Below are positions 17,576 to 28,166 of a DNA stretch of 64,000 nt, piece after piece. The notes under the pieces were generated by a model, which was not told the DNA's origin, searched no databases, and saw nothing but the letters and a program-made list of their open reading frames with translations. Where the stretch lies: NCBI RefSeq assembly GCF_014303395.1, contig NZ_CP060298.1:3863001-3927000 (forward strand), written 5' to 3'. The DNA is from Nakamurella sp. PAMC28650. GTDB taxonomy: Bacteria > Actinomycetota > Actinomycetes > Mycobacteriales > Nakamurellaceae. Both the position numbers and the translations under genes were made by a program. The number at the start of each line of letters is the position of its first letter. The first letter of the stretch is position 1.

Positions 17576-18052
17576 TCAGATGTTGAAGCCGAGGGCGCGG
17601 AGCTGCTCCCGACCGTCGTCGGTGATCTTCTCCGGGCCCCACGGCGGCAGCCAGACCCAGTTGATCTTGTAGTCGGCGACGAGCTCCTGGCCGGGGCCCA
17701 TGATGGCCGCCGCGACCTGGTCCTCGATCATGTCGGTCAGCGGGCAGGCCGCGCTGGTGAGCGTCATGTCGATGGTGAGAGTCTTGGCCTCATCGACGGT
17801 GAGGTCGTAGATCAGGCCGAGGTCGACGATGTTGACACCCAGTTCGGGATCGACGACGTCGCGCAGCGCCTCCTCGATGTCCTCGATCAACGCGGCATCG
17901 ACCGGAGCCGCCGTCACTGCCACCAGCGCATCGTCGAGAGCGGCCGCTCCCCGAGCGACACGGTCGTCTGACCCGTGGTCGTGCCCGGCGTGGTCGTGCC
18001 CGGCGTGGTCGTGCCCGGCATGGTCGTGGGTTTGAATCGACGCCTCGGTCAT
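17576..18052 (-). CDS. Metal-sulfur cluster assembly factor (SufT/PaaD-like) with His-rich N-terminus
   Basis: 158 residues, longer than the usual 100-115. The C-terminal 105 residues are the MIP18/PaaD-like domain: EALRDVVDPELGVNIVDLGL, MTLTSAACPLTDMI with the conserved Cys, and NWVWLPPWGP. Such proteins help mature Fe-S proteins. The first 28 residues add four tandem AGHDH-type units that come from a 15-base repeat at about 17972-18030; they could bind Ni, Zn, Cu or Fe, but this is inference. It is the last gene of the suf operon. Confidence 0.85.
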   Translation of the reverse strand: MTEASIQTHDHAGHDHAGHDHAGHDHGSDDRVARGAAALDDALVAVTAAPVDAALIEDIEEALRDVVDPELGVNIVDLGLIYDLTVDEAKTLTIDMTLTSAACPLTDMIEDQVAAAIMGPGQELVADYKINWVWLPPWGPEKITDDGREQLRALGFNI

Positions 18053-18081
18053 TCGGCCGCGCTCCTATCGGTGTGCAGAAA

Positions 18082-18174
18082 CATCAGGCAACTGCTTGTA
18101 CTGCTGCATCCTTGCGTCAACCGAATCCGATTCAAGGACTGCATCAGGCGACCGCTTGTACTGCTGCATCCTTG
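18082..18174 (-). repeat. Duplicated 3' end of sufU
   Basis: A 33-base stretch at 18142-18174, the end of sufU including its stop, recurs at 18082-18114 with two mismatches. In the sufU frame both copies read KDAAVQAVA and stop; both changes are third-position synonymous (GCG to GCA, GTC to GTT). The unit period is 60 bases. The downstream copy has no start of its own and is not a gene. Confidence 0.85.
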
Positions 18175-18590
18175 AATGCCATCCAGCCCAGCAGGGCGCA
18201 CTTGACGCGCGCCGGGTATTTGGAGACGCCGGCGAAGGCGATGCCGTCTCCGAGGGTGTCCTCGTCGCCGGCGATCTTGCCACGACTGGTCACCATCGCG
18301 TTGAACTCGTCCAGCGTCGCCAGGGCGTCGGTCAGGGTGCGGCCGATCGCCAGGTCGGTCATCACCGAGGTGGCGGCCTGCGAGATCGAGCAGCCCATCG
18401 CATCGTAGGAGATGTCCTGGACGACCGCATCCGTGCCGCGGCCGGATAGTTTGACCCTCAGGGTGATCTCGTCGCCACAGGTCGGATTCACGTGATGCAC
18501 CTGGGTGTCGAACGGGTCGCGGAGCCCGTGGTGATGCGGCGCCCGGTAGTGATCCAGGATGATCTCCTGGTAGAGCTGCTCCATCTGCAT
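18144..18590 (-). CDS. sufU: SufU-type Fe-S scaffold / sulfur-transfer protein
   Basis: 148 residues. It opens with LYQEIILDHYRAPHHHG, then NPTCGDEITLRV, YDAMGCSISQAATSVMTD and VKCALLGWMAFKD. These give the three zinc/cluster Cys residues (Cys in NPTCGD, GCSIS, KCALLGW) of SufU, which takes sulfur from SufS. AAGGAGG lies seven bases before the ATG at 18590. It follows sufS by 12 bases. Its last codons are duplicated downstream. Confidence 0.93.
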   Translation of the reverse strand: MQMEQLYQEIILDHYRAPHHHGLRDPFDTQVHHVNPTCGDEITLRVKLSGRGTDAVVQDISYDAMGCSISQAATSVMTDLAIGRTLTDALATLDEFNAMVTSRGKIAGDEDTLGDGIAFAGVSKYPARVKCALLGWMAFKDAAVQAVA

Positions 18591-18602
18591 GACCCGTCCT
18601 CC

Positions 18603-20800
<2,198 letters not shown>

Positions 20801-20865
20801 AGTTGACAAGCTCCATCTTTGCTGCGAAGGGAGGGGCCGTACCCGACCCGTGGACAAGGGGTCTG

Positions 20866-22074
20866 CTAGATGCCGATGACGGCGAGTTCGGTCTCGATCG
20901 TTGCGCTGGCCCGCTCGATCACGGATTCCACTCCGAGTTGGTGCAGCACCTCACCGAAGAACCCACGCACCACCAGGCGGCGGGCGATGGGCTCCGGGAT
21001 GCCGCGGGAGAGCAGGTAGAACAGCTGCTCGTCATCGAACCGGCCGGTGGCGCTGGCATGGCCGGCTCCAACGATCTCGCCCGTCTCGATCTCCAGGTTC
21101 GGCACCGAATCGGCGCGGGCGCCTTCGGTCAGCAACAGGTTGCGGTTCATCTCGTAGGTGTCGGTGCCCTCGGCGGTGGCCCTGATCAACACATCGCCCA
21201 CCCAGACCGTGTGCGCCGACTTCCCTTGCAGTGCACCCTTGTAGAGGACCCGGGACTTGCAGTGCGGGGCATTGTGATCCATGAACAGGCGATGCTCGAG
21301 ATGCTGACCGGCATCGGCGAAGTAGACACCGAGCATCTCGGCGTCGCCGCCGGGACCGTCGTAGCTGACCGACCCGACCACTCGCACGAGATCCCCGCCG
21401 AAGGTCAGCGCAGCATGCTTCACCGTCGCATCCCGCCCCACCAGCACGTGGTGGTGCGAAAGGTGAACGGCATCGCCGGCCCAGTTCTGCTCGGAGACGT
21501 AGGTCAGCCTGGCGCCCTCCCCGACGACGATCTCGACGTTCTCGGAGACGGTCGCCGAACCCTCGTAGGCCACCACGACCTGGGCCTGGGCGTGATGACC
21601 GACGCGGACCACCAGATGAGCGGCAACGGCCTCGCCGATCGAGTTGCCGTGGAACGTGACGACCACCGGGGCTGCGGTGCTGACCTCCGGGGCGATGTCG
21701 ATCAGGTAGACCGAGTCGGCGGCCTGGAACGTCCGCGCCGAGGCGTAGTCGATCGGCAGGTACTTCGAGATTCCCTTGACCGCAGCAGCTTCCGTGCCGG
21801 ACAGGGTTCTGGCCGTGACGCCGTCCTGACCCTGCACGGTGATGGTGAAGTCGGAACCGGTGAAGGCTGCGTCGCTGTGCAGACCGCGCAGGCGACGTAG
21901 CGGGGTGAACCTCCACGCCTCTTCGCGGCCGGTGATCGGCCGGTGGTCGGCGAGGTCGAGGGATCCGACGCGGCCCGAGTGCGAGCCCACTCCGACATTC
22001 CTTCCTCCGACGACGGTCTCGGCAGCATGATCGCCACCGAGTACCGGGCGGTCCTGCACGACTGGGGTGGCCAC
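20866..22074 (-). CDS. sufD: Fe-S assembly protein SufD
   Basis: 402 residues with a right-handed beta-helix SufBD domain: ISKYLPIDYA, HHHVLVGRDATVKHAALTFG, HLEHRLFMDHNAPHCKSRVLYKG, and the closing FDDEQLFYLLSRGIPEPIARRLVVRGFF block. It partners SufB and SufC in the scaffold. GTG at 22074 starts two bases after the sufB stop with GGTGGG just upstream. It is followed by sufC after 65 bases. Confidence 0.92.
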   Translation of the reverse strand: MATPVVQDRPVLGGDHAAETVVGGRNVGVGSHSGRVGSLDLADHRPITGREEAWRFTPLRRLRGLHSDAAFTGSDFTITVQGQDGVTARTLSGTEAAAVKGISKYLPIDYASARTFQAADSVYLIDIAPEVSTAAPVVVTFHGNSIGEAVAAHLVVRVGHHAQAQVVVAYEGSATVSENVEIVVGEGARLTYVSEQNWAGDAVHLSHHHVLVGRDATVKHAALTFGGDLVRVVGSVSYDGPGGDAEMLGVYFADAGQHLEHRLFMDHNAPHCKSRVLYKGALQGKSAHTVWVGDVLIRATAEGTDTYEMNRNLLLTEGARADSVPNLEIETGEIVGAGHASATGRFDDEQLFYLLSRGIPEPIARRLVVRGFFGEVLHQLGVESVIERASATIETELAVIGI

Positions 22075-22076
22075 GT

Positions 22077-23531
22077 TCAGCCCACCGACCCTTCCATCTG
22101 CAGTTCGATCAGGCGGTTCAGTTCCAGCGCGTACTCCATCGGGAGCTCGCGGGCGATCGGCTCGATGAAGCCACGGACGATCATCGCCATCGCCTCGTCC
22201 TCGGTCAGTCCGCGGCTCATCAGGTAGAACAGCTGCTCCTCGCTGACCTTGGACACCGTCGCCTCGTGCCCCATCGACACGTCGTCCTCGCGGACGTCGA
22301 CGTACGGATAGGTGTCGCTGCGCGAGATGGTGTCGACCAGCAGCGCGTCGCACTTGACCGTCGACTTGCTGTGGTGCGAGCCGGGATTCACCCGGACCAG
22401 TCCGCGATAGGACGTGCGGCCACCGCCGCGGGACACGGACTTCGAGATGATGTTCGACGAGGTGTGCGGCGCCAGGTGCAGCATCTTGGCTCCGGTGTCC
22501 TGGTGCTGGCCCTCGCCGGCGAAGGCGATCGACAACACCTCGCCCTTGGCGTACTCCCCCGTCATCCAGACGGCCGGGTACTTCATGGTGACCTTGGAGC
22601 CGATGTTGCCGTCGACCCACTCCATGGTCGCTCCGGCCTCGGCCTTGGCCCGCTTCGTGACCAGGTTGTAGACGTTGTTCGACCAGTTCTGGATGGTCGT
22701 GTAACGGCAGCGGCCACCCTTCTTGACGATGATCTCGACGACGGCGGAGTGCAGCGAATCGGACTTGTAGATCGGCGCGGTGCAGCCCTCGACGTAGTGC
22801 ACGTAGGCGTCCTCGTCGACGATGATCAGCGTCCGCTCGAACTGGCCCATGTTCTCGGTGTTGATGCGGAAGTAGGCCTGCAGCGGGATGTCGACGTGCA
22901 CGCCCTTGGGGACGTACACGAACGAACCGCCGGACCAGACGGCGCTGTTGAGCGCGGAGAACTTGTTGTCGCCGGAGGGGATGACGCTGCCGAAGTACTC
23001 GCGGAACAGATCGGGGTACTGCTTCAGCGCGGAGTCGGTGTCCAGGAAGATCACGCCCTGGTCCTCGAGCTCCTTCTGGATGGAGTGGTAGACGACCTCG
23101 GACTCGTACTGGGCTGCGACACCCGAGACCAGGCGCTGCTTCTCGGCCTCCGGGATGCCCAGCTTCTCGTACGTGTTCTTGATGTCGTCGGGAAGGTCCT
23201 CCCAGGTCGCGGCCTGCTTCTCGCCCGAGCGAACGAAGTACTTGATGGTGTCGAAGTGGATGCCGGACAGATCGGCGCCCCAGGTCGGCATCGGCTGGCG
23301 TTCGAACAACTTCAGGGCCTTGACCCGGAAGTCGGTCATCCATTCCGGTTCGCTCTTCTTGTCCGAGATGTCGCGGACGACGTCCTCGTTGATCCCGCGC
23401 TTGGCGGCGGCACCGGCGACATCGGAGTCCGACCAGCCGAAAGCGTAGTGGCCGAGCGAGTCGATGGCTTGTTCCTGCGTGAGCTCGGGGCGCTCGGCGA
23501 TGTCGAGAATGCGTTCCGGAGCAGTCGTCAT
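22077..23531 (-). CDS. sufB: Fe-S assembly protein SufB
   Basis: 484 residues, family length. Opens with the N-terminal domain ([18 protein letters not shown]), then the beta-helix core with [48 protein letters not shown] and [20 protein letters not shown], and the closing [25 protein letters not shown]. It is the site where the nascent cluster is built. No intein is present, unlike some mycobacterial sufB genes. AAGGA precedes the ATG. The 125-base gap before it holds a 16-base direct repeat (23604-23619, 23623-23638). Confidence 0.95.
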   Translation of the reverse strand: MTTAPERILDIAERPELTQEQAIDSLGHYAFGWSDSDVAGAAAKRGINEDVVRDISDKKSEPEWMTDFRVKALKLFERQPMPTWGADLSGIHFDTIKYFVRSGEKQAATWEDLPDDIKNTYEKLGIPEAEKQRLVSGVAAQYESEVVYHSIQKELEDQGVIFLDTDSALKQYPDLFREYFGSVIPSGDNKFSALNSAVWSGGSFVYVPKGVHVDIPLQAYFRINTENMGQFERTLIIVDEDAYVHYVEGCTAPIYKSDSLHSAVVEIIVKKGGRCRYTTIQNWSNNVYNLVTKRAKAEAGATMEWVDGNIGSKVTMKYPAVWMTGEYAKGEVLSIAFAGEGQHQDTGAKMLHLAPHTSSNIISKSVSRGGGRTSYRGLVRVNPGSHHSKSTVKCDALLVDTISRSDTYPYVDVREDDVSMGHEATVSKVSEEQLFYLMSRGLTEDEAMAMIVRGFIEPIARELPMEYALELNRLIELQMEGSVG

Positions 23532-23656
23532 GACGGTCCTTCCCTGTGGCGCTGGGTGTGGCTGAATGGTGTCGGCGGGGGTCCTGCGCGTTGGAGCTGC
23601 ACTGCTGGATGGGACGGGTCGGGCTGGATGGGACGGGTGTCTCGGGGTGGGACGGT

Positions 23657-24415
23657 TCAGGCGGGTGCGGTCGCCGGCCGCAGGTGCGCGGCCGGGATGA
23701 AGGTGGTGCAGAACGAGTCGCCCCTGGCGATGGTGGCGAGCCTCTGGGCATAGGTACCCAACGCTTCGGTGATCACCGTCATTTCTTCCTCGCACAATTG
23801 CGGGAATCTGGCGGCGACGTGCGCGACCGGGCAGTGGTGCTGGCAGAGCTGCTCGCCGATGCCCACCTCCTGCACCGATGCCGCGAACCCGGCCGCGGTG
23901 AGTGCACCGGCCAGGATCTCGGCCTTGGCCGGCACATCGGGGGCGGCGGCGAGTTGTTCGCGAACCCCGTCGACCAGGCCTTCGGCGCGGCGACGGGCGA
24001 AGGCGGTGATCGCGTCCGGCCCGGCGGCATCGGCCAGGAACTCGAGCGCCTCGACGGCCAGCGAGTCGTAAGCGTGGGGCAGCCGGGTGCGTCCGATCTC
24101 CGTCAGCAGATAGGTGCGGGCCGGACGTCCACGTCCCCGGCGGCCGATGGTGCTGGCCTCCCGGCTGACGATCGCACCTTCGGCCAGCAACTGGTCCAGG
24201 TGACGGCGGATGGCCGCGGGCGAGAAACCGACCCGTTCGGCCAGGGCCGCTGCCGTCATCGGGCCACCGGACAGGAGCAGACGGACGACGGTCTCGCGGG
24301 TCCGTACCTCCGCGCTGCCCTCCGTCGACGGGGCGCCCGACCGGTCTGACGGTGCATCCGGCCGGTCTGCGGACGGCACGGGGCCATCGATCGCCACACC
24401 GGCAAATGTTTTCAC
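23657..24415 (-). CDS. sufR: SufR-type Fe-S-sensing repressor
   Basis: 252 residues. An N-terminal winged helix ([38 protein letters not shown], wing [15 protein letters not shown]) is followed by a C-terminal domain with three Cys ([22 protein letters not shown]), the pattern that binds the regulatory Fe-S cluster. It should repress suf when clusters are abundant and open the operon when the cluster is lost. GTG at 24415 is used; it lies inside the operator, so the GTG at 24397 is a real alternative. First gene of the suf operon. Confidence 0.85.
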   Translation of the reverse strand: MKTFAGVAIDGPVPSADRPDAPSDRSGAPSTEGSAEVRTRETVVRLLLSGGPMTAAALAERVGFSPAAIRRHLDQLLAEGAIVSREASTIGRRGRGRPARTYLLTEIGRTRLPHAYDSLAVEALEFLADAAGPDAITAFARRRAEGLVDGVREQLAAAPDVPAKAEILAGALTAAGFAASVQEVGIGEQLCQHHCPVAHVAARFPQLCEEEMTVITEALGTYAQRLATIARGDSFCTTFIPAAHLRPATAPA

Positions 24416-24426
24416 AACACCAGTGT
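24412..24426 (-). promoter_or_regulatory. SufR operator candidate
   Basis: The minus strand reads ACACTGGTGTTGTGA, an exact fit to ACACT-N5-TGTGA, the site I recall for mycobacterial SufR. It lies downstream of the candidate promoter and overlaps the proposed sufR start codon, as expected for autorepression. The fit was made from memory of the motif. Confidence 0.65.
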
Positions 24427-24465
24427 GACCTTTTTCCGCCCGAAGTTCAAAGAGGTGAGCAGGAC

Positions 24466-24495
24466 AGCATAGATAGCCGACCCGGGCCAAGGCAA
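24466..24495 (-). promoter_or_regulatory. Candidate suf promoter
   Basis: On the minus strand TTGCCT (24495-24490) and TATGCT (24471-24466) are spaced by 18 bases and could be -35 and -10 boxes of sufR-sufBDCSU. The -35 lies within the iron-box candidate. The boxes only partly match consensus. Confidence 0.4.
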
Positions 24496-24506
24496 GCCTT
24501 ACCTAC
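24488..24506 (-). promoter_or_regulatory. DtxR/IdeR iron-box candidate
   Basis: The minus strand reads GTAGGTAAGGCTTGCCTTG. Against the IdeR/DtxR consensus TWAGGTWAGSCTWACCTWA it matches at 16 of 19 positions, with an intact AGGTAAGGCT core. It covers the -35 box, so iron-loaded IdeR would block the suf promoter. Confidence 0.6.
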
Positions 24507-24554
24507 ATGAACCTACCCGGGTGGGCGTCGATCAGGCGCGCGTGGATCAGGCCT

Positions 24555-24634
24555 GCATGGATCAACATGGCCCATTTGGGACCAGAGGGACAGGAGTCGT
24601 CGAGATCATCCATGCCTGGGAAGTTGATCCACGC
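24555..24634. repeat. 80-bp intergenic repeat, copy A
   Basis: Begins GCATGGATCAAC and ends GTTGATCCACGC, so its ends are 12-base inverted repeats with one mismatch. It has the same length as copy B (39190-39269) and matches it at 66 of 80 positions. The best kept core is CATTTGGGAC at positions 19-28 and GACAGGAGTCGTC at 35-47. It lies between the divergent sufR and mptB genes. Confidence 0.85.
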
Positions 24635-24662
24635 CGGACGGGGGGGCTCATAGACTGCCCCG

Positions 24663-26294
24663 ATGACCACCGGCGGATCGACGAGCGTCGTCGGCTCGTT
24701 GCCGGGGGTGCTGGACGCCACTGAACGCCGGCAGCTGTCGCGGCTACGGCGTTGGGGGACGGCCGGAGCGCTGCTGATGATGGTGGGCTCCACGTCCTCC
24801 TACGGCGCCGCGACGCCGATCCCCAACCCGGTCGACGGACTGCGCATCCTGGGGCTGCTGTCACGCATCGGCCCGGCAGCGCTGGCCGTCTCGTACTCAG
24901 GCATCGGGCTGCTGGTCTTCTGCTGGTTCATGGTCGGCCGGCTGACCGCTCCGGGGCGGGTCCGTCGGCTCTCCAGGACCCAGCTGACCCACACGCTGGC
25001 CATGTGGATCGTGCCCTTCCTGGTGACGCCGCCGATCTTCTCCCGGGACGTCTACTCGTACCTGGCCGTCGGCGCCATGATGGTGCACGGGGACAACCCC
25101 TATCAGTTCGGCCCCTACACCGCGCTCGGTGACGGCAACGCCCTGGCGCATCAGGTAGACCTGCGGTGGCAGTACACCTCCTCGCCCTACGGACCGGCCT
25201 TCCTGCTGATGGCCAAGGGCGTCGTACTGGTCACCGGCAACCACGTCATCCTCGGCGTCCTGCTCCAGCGATACGTCGAACTGATCGGCATCGCCCTGAT
25301 CGTCTGGGCGCTTCCCAGACTCGCCCGCCGCTGCGGCATCGACCCGGTCAGCGCGCTGTGGCTCGGTGCCCTCAACCCCCTGCTGCTGTTCCACCTCGTC
25401 GCCGGCGGTCACAACGAGGCCCTGATGATCGGCCTGATGCTGGCCGGACTCGAGGTCGGACTGTCCGCGATGTGCCCGACCGGCCGCTACCGGGGCGGGG
25501 ACCTGGGCCGGGTGGTGGGCGGAACGGTCCTGATCACGATCGCCGCCGGCATCAAGGTCACCGCGGCAATGGGTCTGGCATTCCTGGCCATCGCGCTGGC
25601 CCGGCGGGCCGGCGGTCGCTGGCCGGATCTGTTCCGGTGGGCCGGGCTGTCGGCCGGGGTGGTCGTGGCGACCTTCGGTGTCCTGACGCTGGCCGCGGGG
25701 GCCGGGCTCGGCTGGATCCACGCGCTGTCGGCGCCCGGCAGCGTGCAGTCGTTCCTGTCGCTGTCGACCAGCCTGGGGTTCGGCGCCGGTCAGATCGGTC
25801 TCCTGCTCGGGCTGGGCGATCACACGGCCGGGGCCATCGACGTGATGCAACCGCTCGGCACCGGGGTGGGCGGCCTGCTCGCCGTGCTGGTCATGTGGCG
25901 TTGCTGGCAACGGCGGATCGAGCCCGTCCAGGGCCTCGGGCTGGCGCTGGGAGCCTTTGTCCTGCTGAGCCCCGTCATCCAGCCGTGGTACCTGCTGTGG
26001 GCGGCCCTCCCACTGGCCGCGTCGACGGGTCTGTCGCTGTACCGCCGTGCGGCCGTCTGGTTGACCACCCTCTTCTCGGTGATCATCATGCCGAACGGGT
26101 CCACGATTCCCGTCTTCACCATCGTCCAGGCCGTGGTGGTGGCCGCCGCGGTGGTCGGCGGAGTGCTGTTGCTGCTCAGACGGTCCGGGCTGCCGCAGCC
26201 CGATCCCGCACCCGGTGGGCTGCTGCACCCGGTCACGTCGCCCGCCCAGCGGGCCAGGGCCGTTTCCACGGCACCGGACACCTCGCGCCAGTGA
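24663..26294 (+). CDS. mptB: Polyprenol-phosphate-mannose alpha-1,6-mannosyltransferase MptB-like
   Basis: 543 residues with about 13 membrane helices. The GT-C motif is in the first large loop (PPIFSRDVYSYLAVGAMM, with the catalytic Asp), followed by NPYQFGP and YTSSPYGPAFLL. In mycobacteria MptB adds the first alpha-1,6-mannoses of lipomannan, using polyprenyl-phosphomannose; the gene has the same position there, divergent from sufR. A -10-like CATAGACT lies just before the ATG with no clear ribosome site, which suggests a very short or absent leader. The C-terminal 30 residues are a hydrophilic tail. Confidence 0.88.
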   Translation: MTTGGSTSVVGSLPGVLDATERRQLSRLRRWGTAGALLMMVGSTSSYGAATPIPNPVDGLRILGLLSRIGPAALAVSYSGIGLLVFCWFMVGRLTAPGRVRRLSRTQLTHTLAMWIVPFLVTPPIFSRDVYSYLAVGAMMVHGDNPYQFGPYTALGDGNALAHQVDLRWQYTSSPYGPAFLLMAKGVVLVTGNHVILGVLLQRYVELIGIALIVWALPRLARRCGIDPVSALWLGALNPLLLFHLVAGGHNEALMIGLMLAGLEVGLSAMCPTGRYRGGDLGRVVGGTVLITIAAGIKVTAAMGLAFLAIALARRAGGRWPDLFRWAGLSAGVVVATFGVLTLAAGAGLGWIHALSAPGSVQSFLSLSTSLGFGAGQIGLLLGLGDHTAGAIDVMQPLGTGVGGLLAVLVMWRCWQRRIEPVQGLGLALGAFVLLSPVIQPWYLLWAALPLAASTGLSLYRRAAVWLTTLFSVIIMPNGSTIPVFTIVQAVVVAAAVVGGVLLLLRRSGLPQPDPAPGGLLHPVTSPAQRARAVSTAPDTSRQ

Positions 26295-26358
26295 TTGCCA
26301 TCCCACCGGCAGCCTTCGATACGACGCACGACGGCACGAATCCCTACCATCGGAAGAC

Positions 26359-27348
26359 GTGACACCGACGCCCGCCGTCCCGAGCACGTCCGGGACCGAG
26401 AATTCCGCACGACGCGCCCCGGACGAGGCTCCTGCGGCAGCCATCGTCGTCGAGGGGCTGCACCGAAGTTTCGGGTCGGTCAACGCGGTCGACGGGTTGT
26501 CCTTCCAGCTCGCGCGCGGATCGTTGCTGGCCCTGCTCGGACCGAACGGCGCCGGCAAGACGACCACCGTCGAGATCTGCGAGGGCTTCACCAGGGCCGA
26601 CGCCGGCCAGGTCCGGGTACTCGGCCTCGACCCGTGGCGGCAGGGGTCGGCCCTGCGTCCTCGCATCGGCGTCATGCTGCAGGCCGGTGGAGCCCATGCC
26701 TCGGCCAGGACCGGTGAGATGCTCCACCTGATGGCCAGCTGCTCGGCCAATCCACTCGACCCGGCGTGGTTGCTGGACATCCTCGGACTGGCGTCCTCCG
26801 AGCGCACGCCTGTCCGCCGACTGTCAGGCGGTCAGGTCCAGCGCCTCAGCCTCGCGATGGCCCTGGTCGGCCGCCCGGAGATGCTGTTCCTGGACGAGCC
26901 GACCGCCGGGATGGACCCGCAGGCCCGGCATCTGGTCTGGGACCTGCTGCGTGCCGCGCGCAGCGACGGGGTGTCGATCCTGCTCACCACCCACCTGCTC
27001 GACGAGGCCGAACTGCTGGCCGACCGGATCGTCATCATCGACAACGGCCGCAGCGTCGCCGACGGCACGCCCGCCGAGCTGACCGGCGGGAGCTCGTCGC
27101 AGCTCCGGTTCACGGCAAGCCCGGGGCTCGACCTCGACCTGCTGCGGCGGGCGCTTCCACTGGGTTTCGTGGTGGTGGAGCAGACACCCGGCCGCTACCT
27201 GCTGGAGGGCGAGATCGTGCCGTCGACCATGGCCACCGTCACCTCGTTCTGCGCCAGGGTTGGGGTGCTGCCCACGGGCCTCCAGGTGGGCGCCAGATCA
27301 CTCGACGAGGTCTACCTCGAACTGACCGGCAAGGAACTACGCGGATGA
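26359..27348 (+). CDS. ABC transporter ATPase (DrrA/daunorubicin type)
   Basis: 329 residues. Walker A GPNGAGKTTT, signature RRLSGGQVQRLSLAM, Walker B MLFLDEPTAGMD and switch TTHLLDEAE, with a C-terminal accessory region (PGRYLLEGEI, to DEVYLELTGK). It drives export with the membrane partner encoded next. The start is GTG at 26359; TACCAT eight bases before it fits a -10 box for a leaderless message. In M. tuberculosis the equivalent pair sits between mptB and ctaA. Confidence 0.88.
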   Translation: MTPTPAVPSTSGTENSARRAPDEAPAAAIVVEGLHRSFGSVNAVDGLSFQLARGSLLALLGPNGAGKTTTVEICEGFTRADAGQVRVLGLDPWRQGSALRPRIGVMLQAGGAHASARTGEMLHLMASCSANPLDPAWLLDILGLASSERTPVRRLSGGQVQRLSLAMALVGRPEMLFLDEPTAGMDPQARHLVWDLLRAARSDGVSILLTTHLLDEAELLADRIVIIDNGRSVADGTPAELTGGSSSQLRFTASPGLDLDLLRRALPLGFVVVEQTPGRYLLEGEIVPSTMATVTSFCARVGVLPTGLQVGARSLDEVYLELTGKELRG

Positions 27349-28166
27349 CCAATTCCCCCGAAACCAGGATCACGCCGGCGGCCGAGCGGCCCGGTTCGCC
27401 GTTCGCCCCGGGTGCGTTCGGCCCCGATCCACGACGCGCGCCGGCCTGGCGGATGGTCAGGGCCGCGTCCGGGCTCGAGCTGAAGATGTTGCTGCGCAAC
27501 GGGGAACAGCTCCTGCTGGCGGTGATCATCCCGCTCGCGGTGCTGATCGGCCTCACCACGGTGAGCATCGTCGAACTGGCCACCCCGAGGGTCGACACGG
27601 TGACTCCCGGCGTGCTCGCCCTGGCGATCATGTCCACGGCCTTCACCTCGCAGGCGATCACCACCGGCTTCGACCGTCGCTACGGCGTGCTGAAGCGGCT
27701 GGCCGCAGCGGGTGTCGGCAAGAACCTGCTGGTGGCCGGCAAGTGCGGGGCGGCGCTGGTGGTGATCGTCGGGCAGTGGGTGGTCCTGGGTGTCGTCGCT
27801 TTCATCCTCGGGTGGCACCCGCACGGCAACCCGATCTGGCTGGTCCTGCTCGCGCTGCTCGGCGCCGCCGCGTTCATCGGGCTCGCGCTGCTGCTGGGCG
27901 GCACCCTGCGCGCCGAGGCCGTCCTGGCTCTGGCGAACGTGATCTGGTTCGCGATGGTGCTGGTGGGCGGGGTCGTCATCCCGCTGACCAAGGGACCGCA
28001 GTGGCTCCGGGTGATCGGTGAGCTGACACCGGCCGGAGCCCTTTCGACCGCTCTGCGTGACGTCCTGCAGCGCGGCGCCGCACCAACTGCTGCAAGTCTG
28101 CTGGCCCTGGTCTTCTGGGTCGTCGTGGGGTGGGGCGGCACCGTACGGTGGTTCAAATGGCAGTGA
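27345..28166 (+). CDS. ABC-2 type transporter permease
   Basis: 273 residues with six hydrophobic segments after a Pro-rich N-terminal tail, ending in GTVRWFKWQ. The pattern (FDRRYGVLKRLAAAGV; LTPAGALSTALRDVL) is that of ABC-2 exporters. ATG overlaps the ATPase stop (ATGA at 27345-27348), so the two subunits are coupled. The substrate is unknown; its position before heme A synthase is conserved in actinobacteria and hints at a respiratory or envelope role. Confidence 0.85.
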   Translation: MTNSPETRITPAAERPGSPFAPGAFGPDPRRAPAWRMVRAASGLELKMLLRNGEQLLLAVIIPLAVLIGLTTVSIVELATPRVDTVTPGVLALAIMSTAFTSQAITTGFDRRYGVLKRLAAAGVGKNLLVAGKCGAALVVIVGQWVVLGVVAFILGWHPHGNPIWLVLLALLGAAAFIGLALLLGGTLRAEAVLALANVIWFAMVLVGGVVIPLTKGPQWLRVIGELTPAGALSTALRDVLQRGAAPTAASLLALVFWVVVGWGGTVRWFKWQ

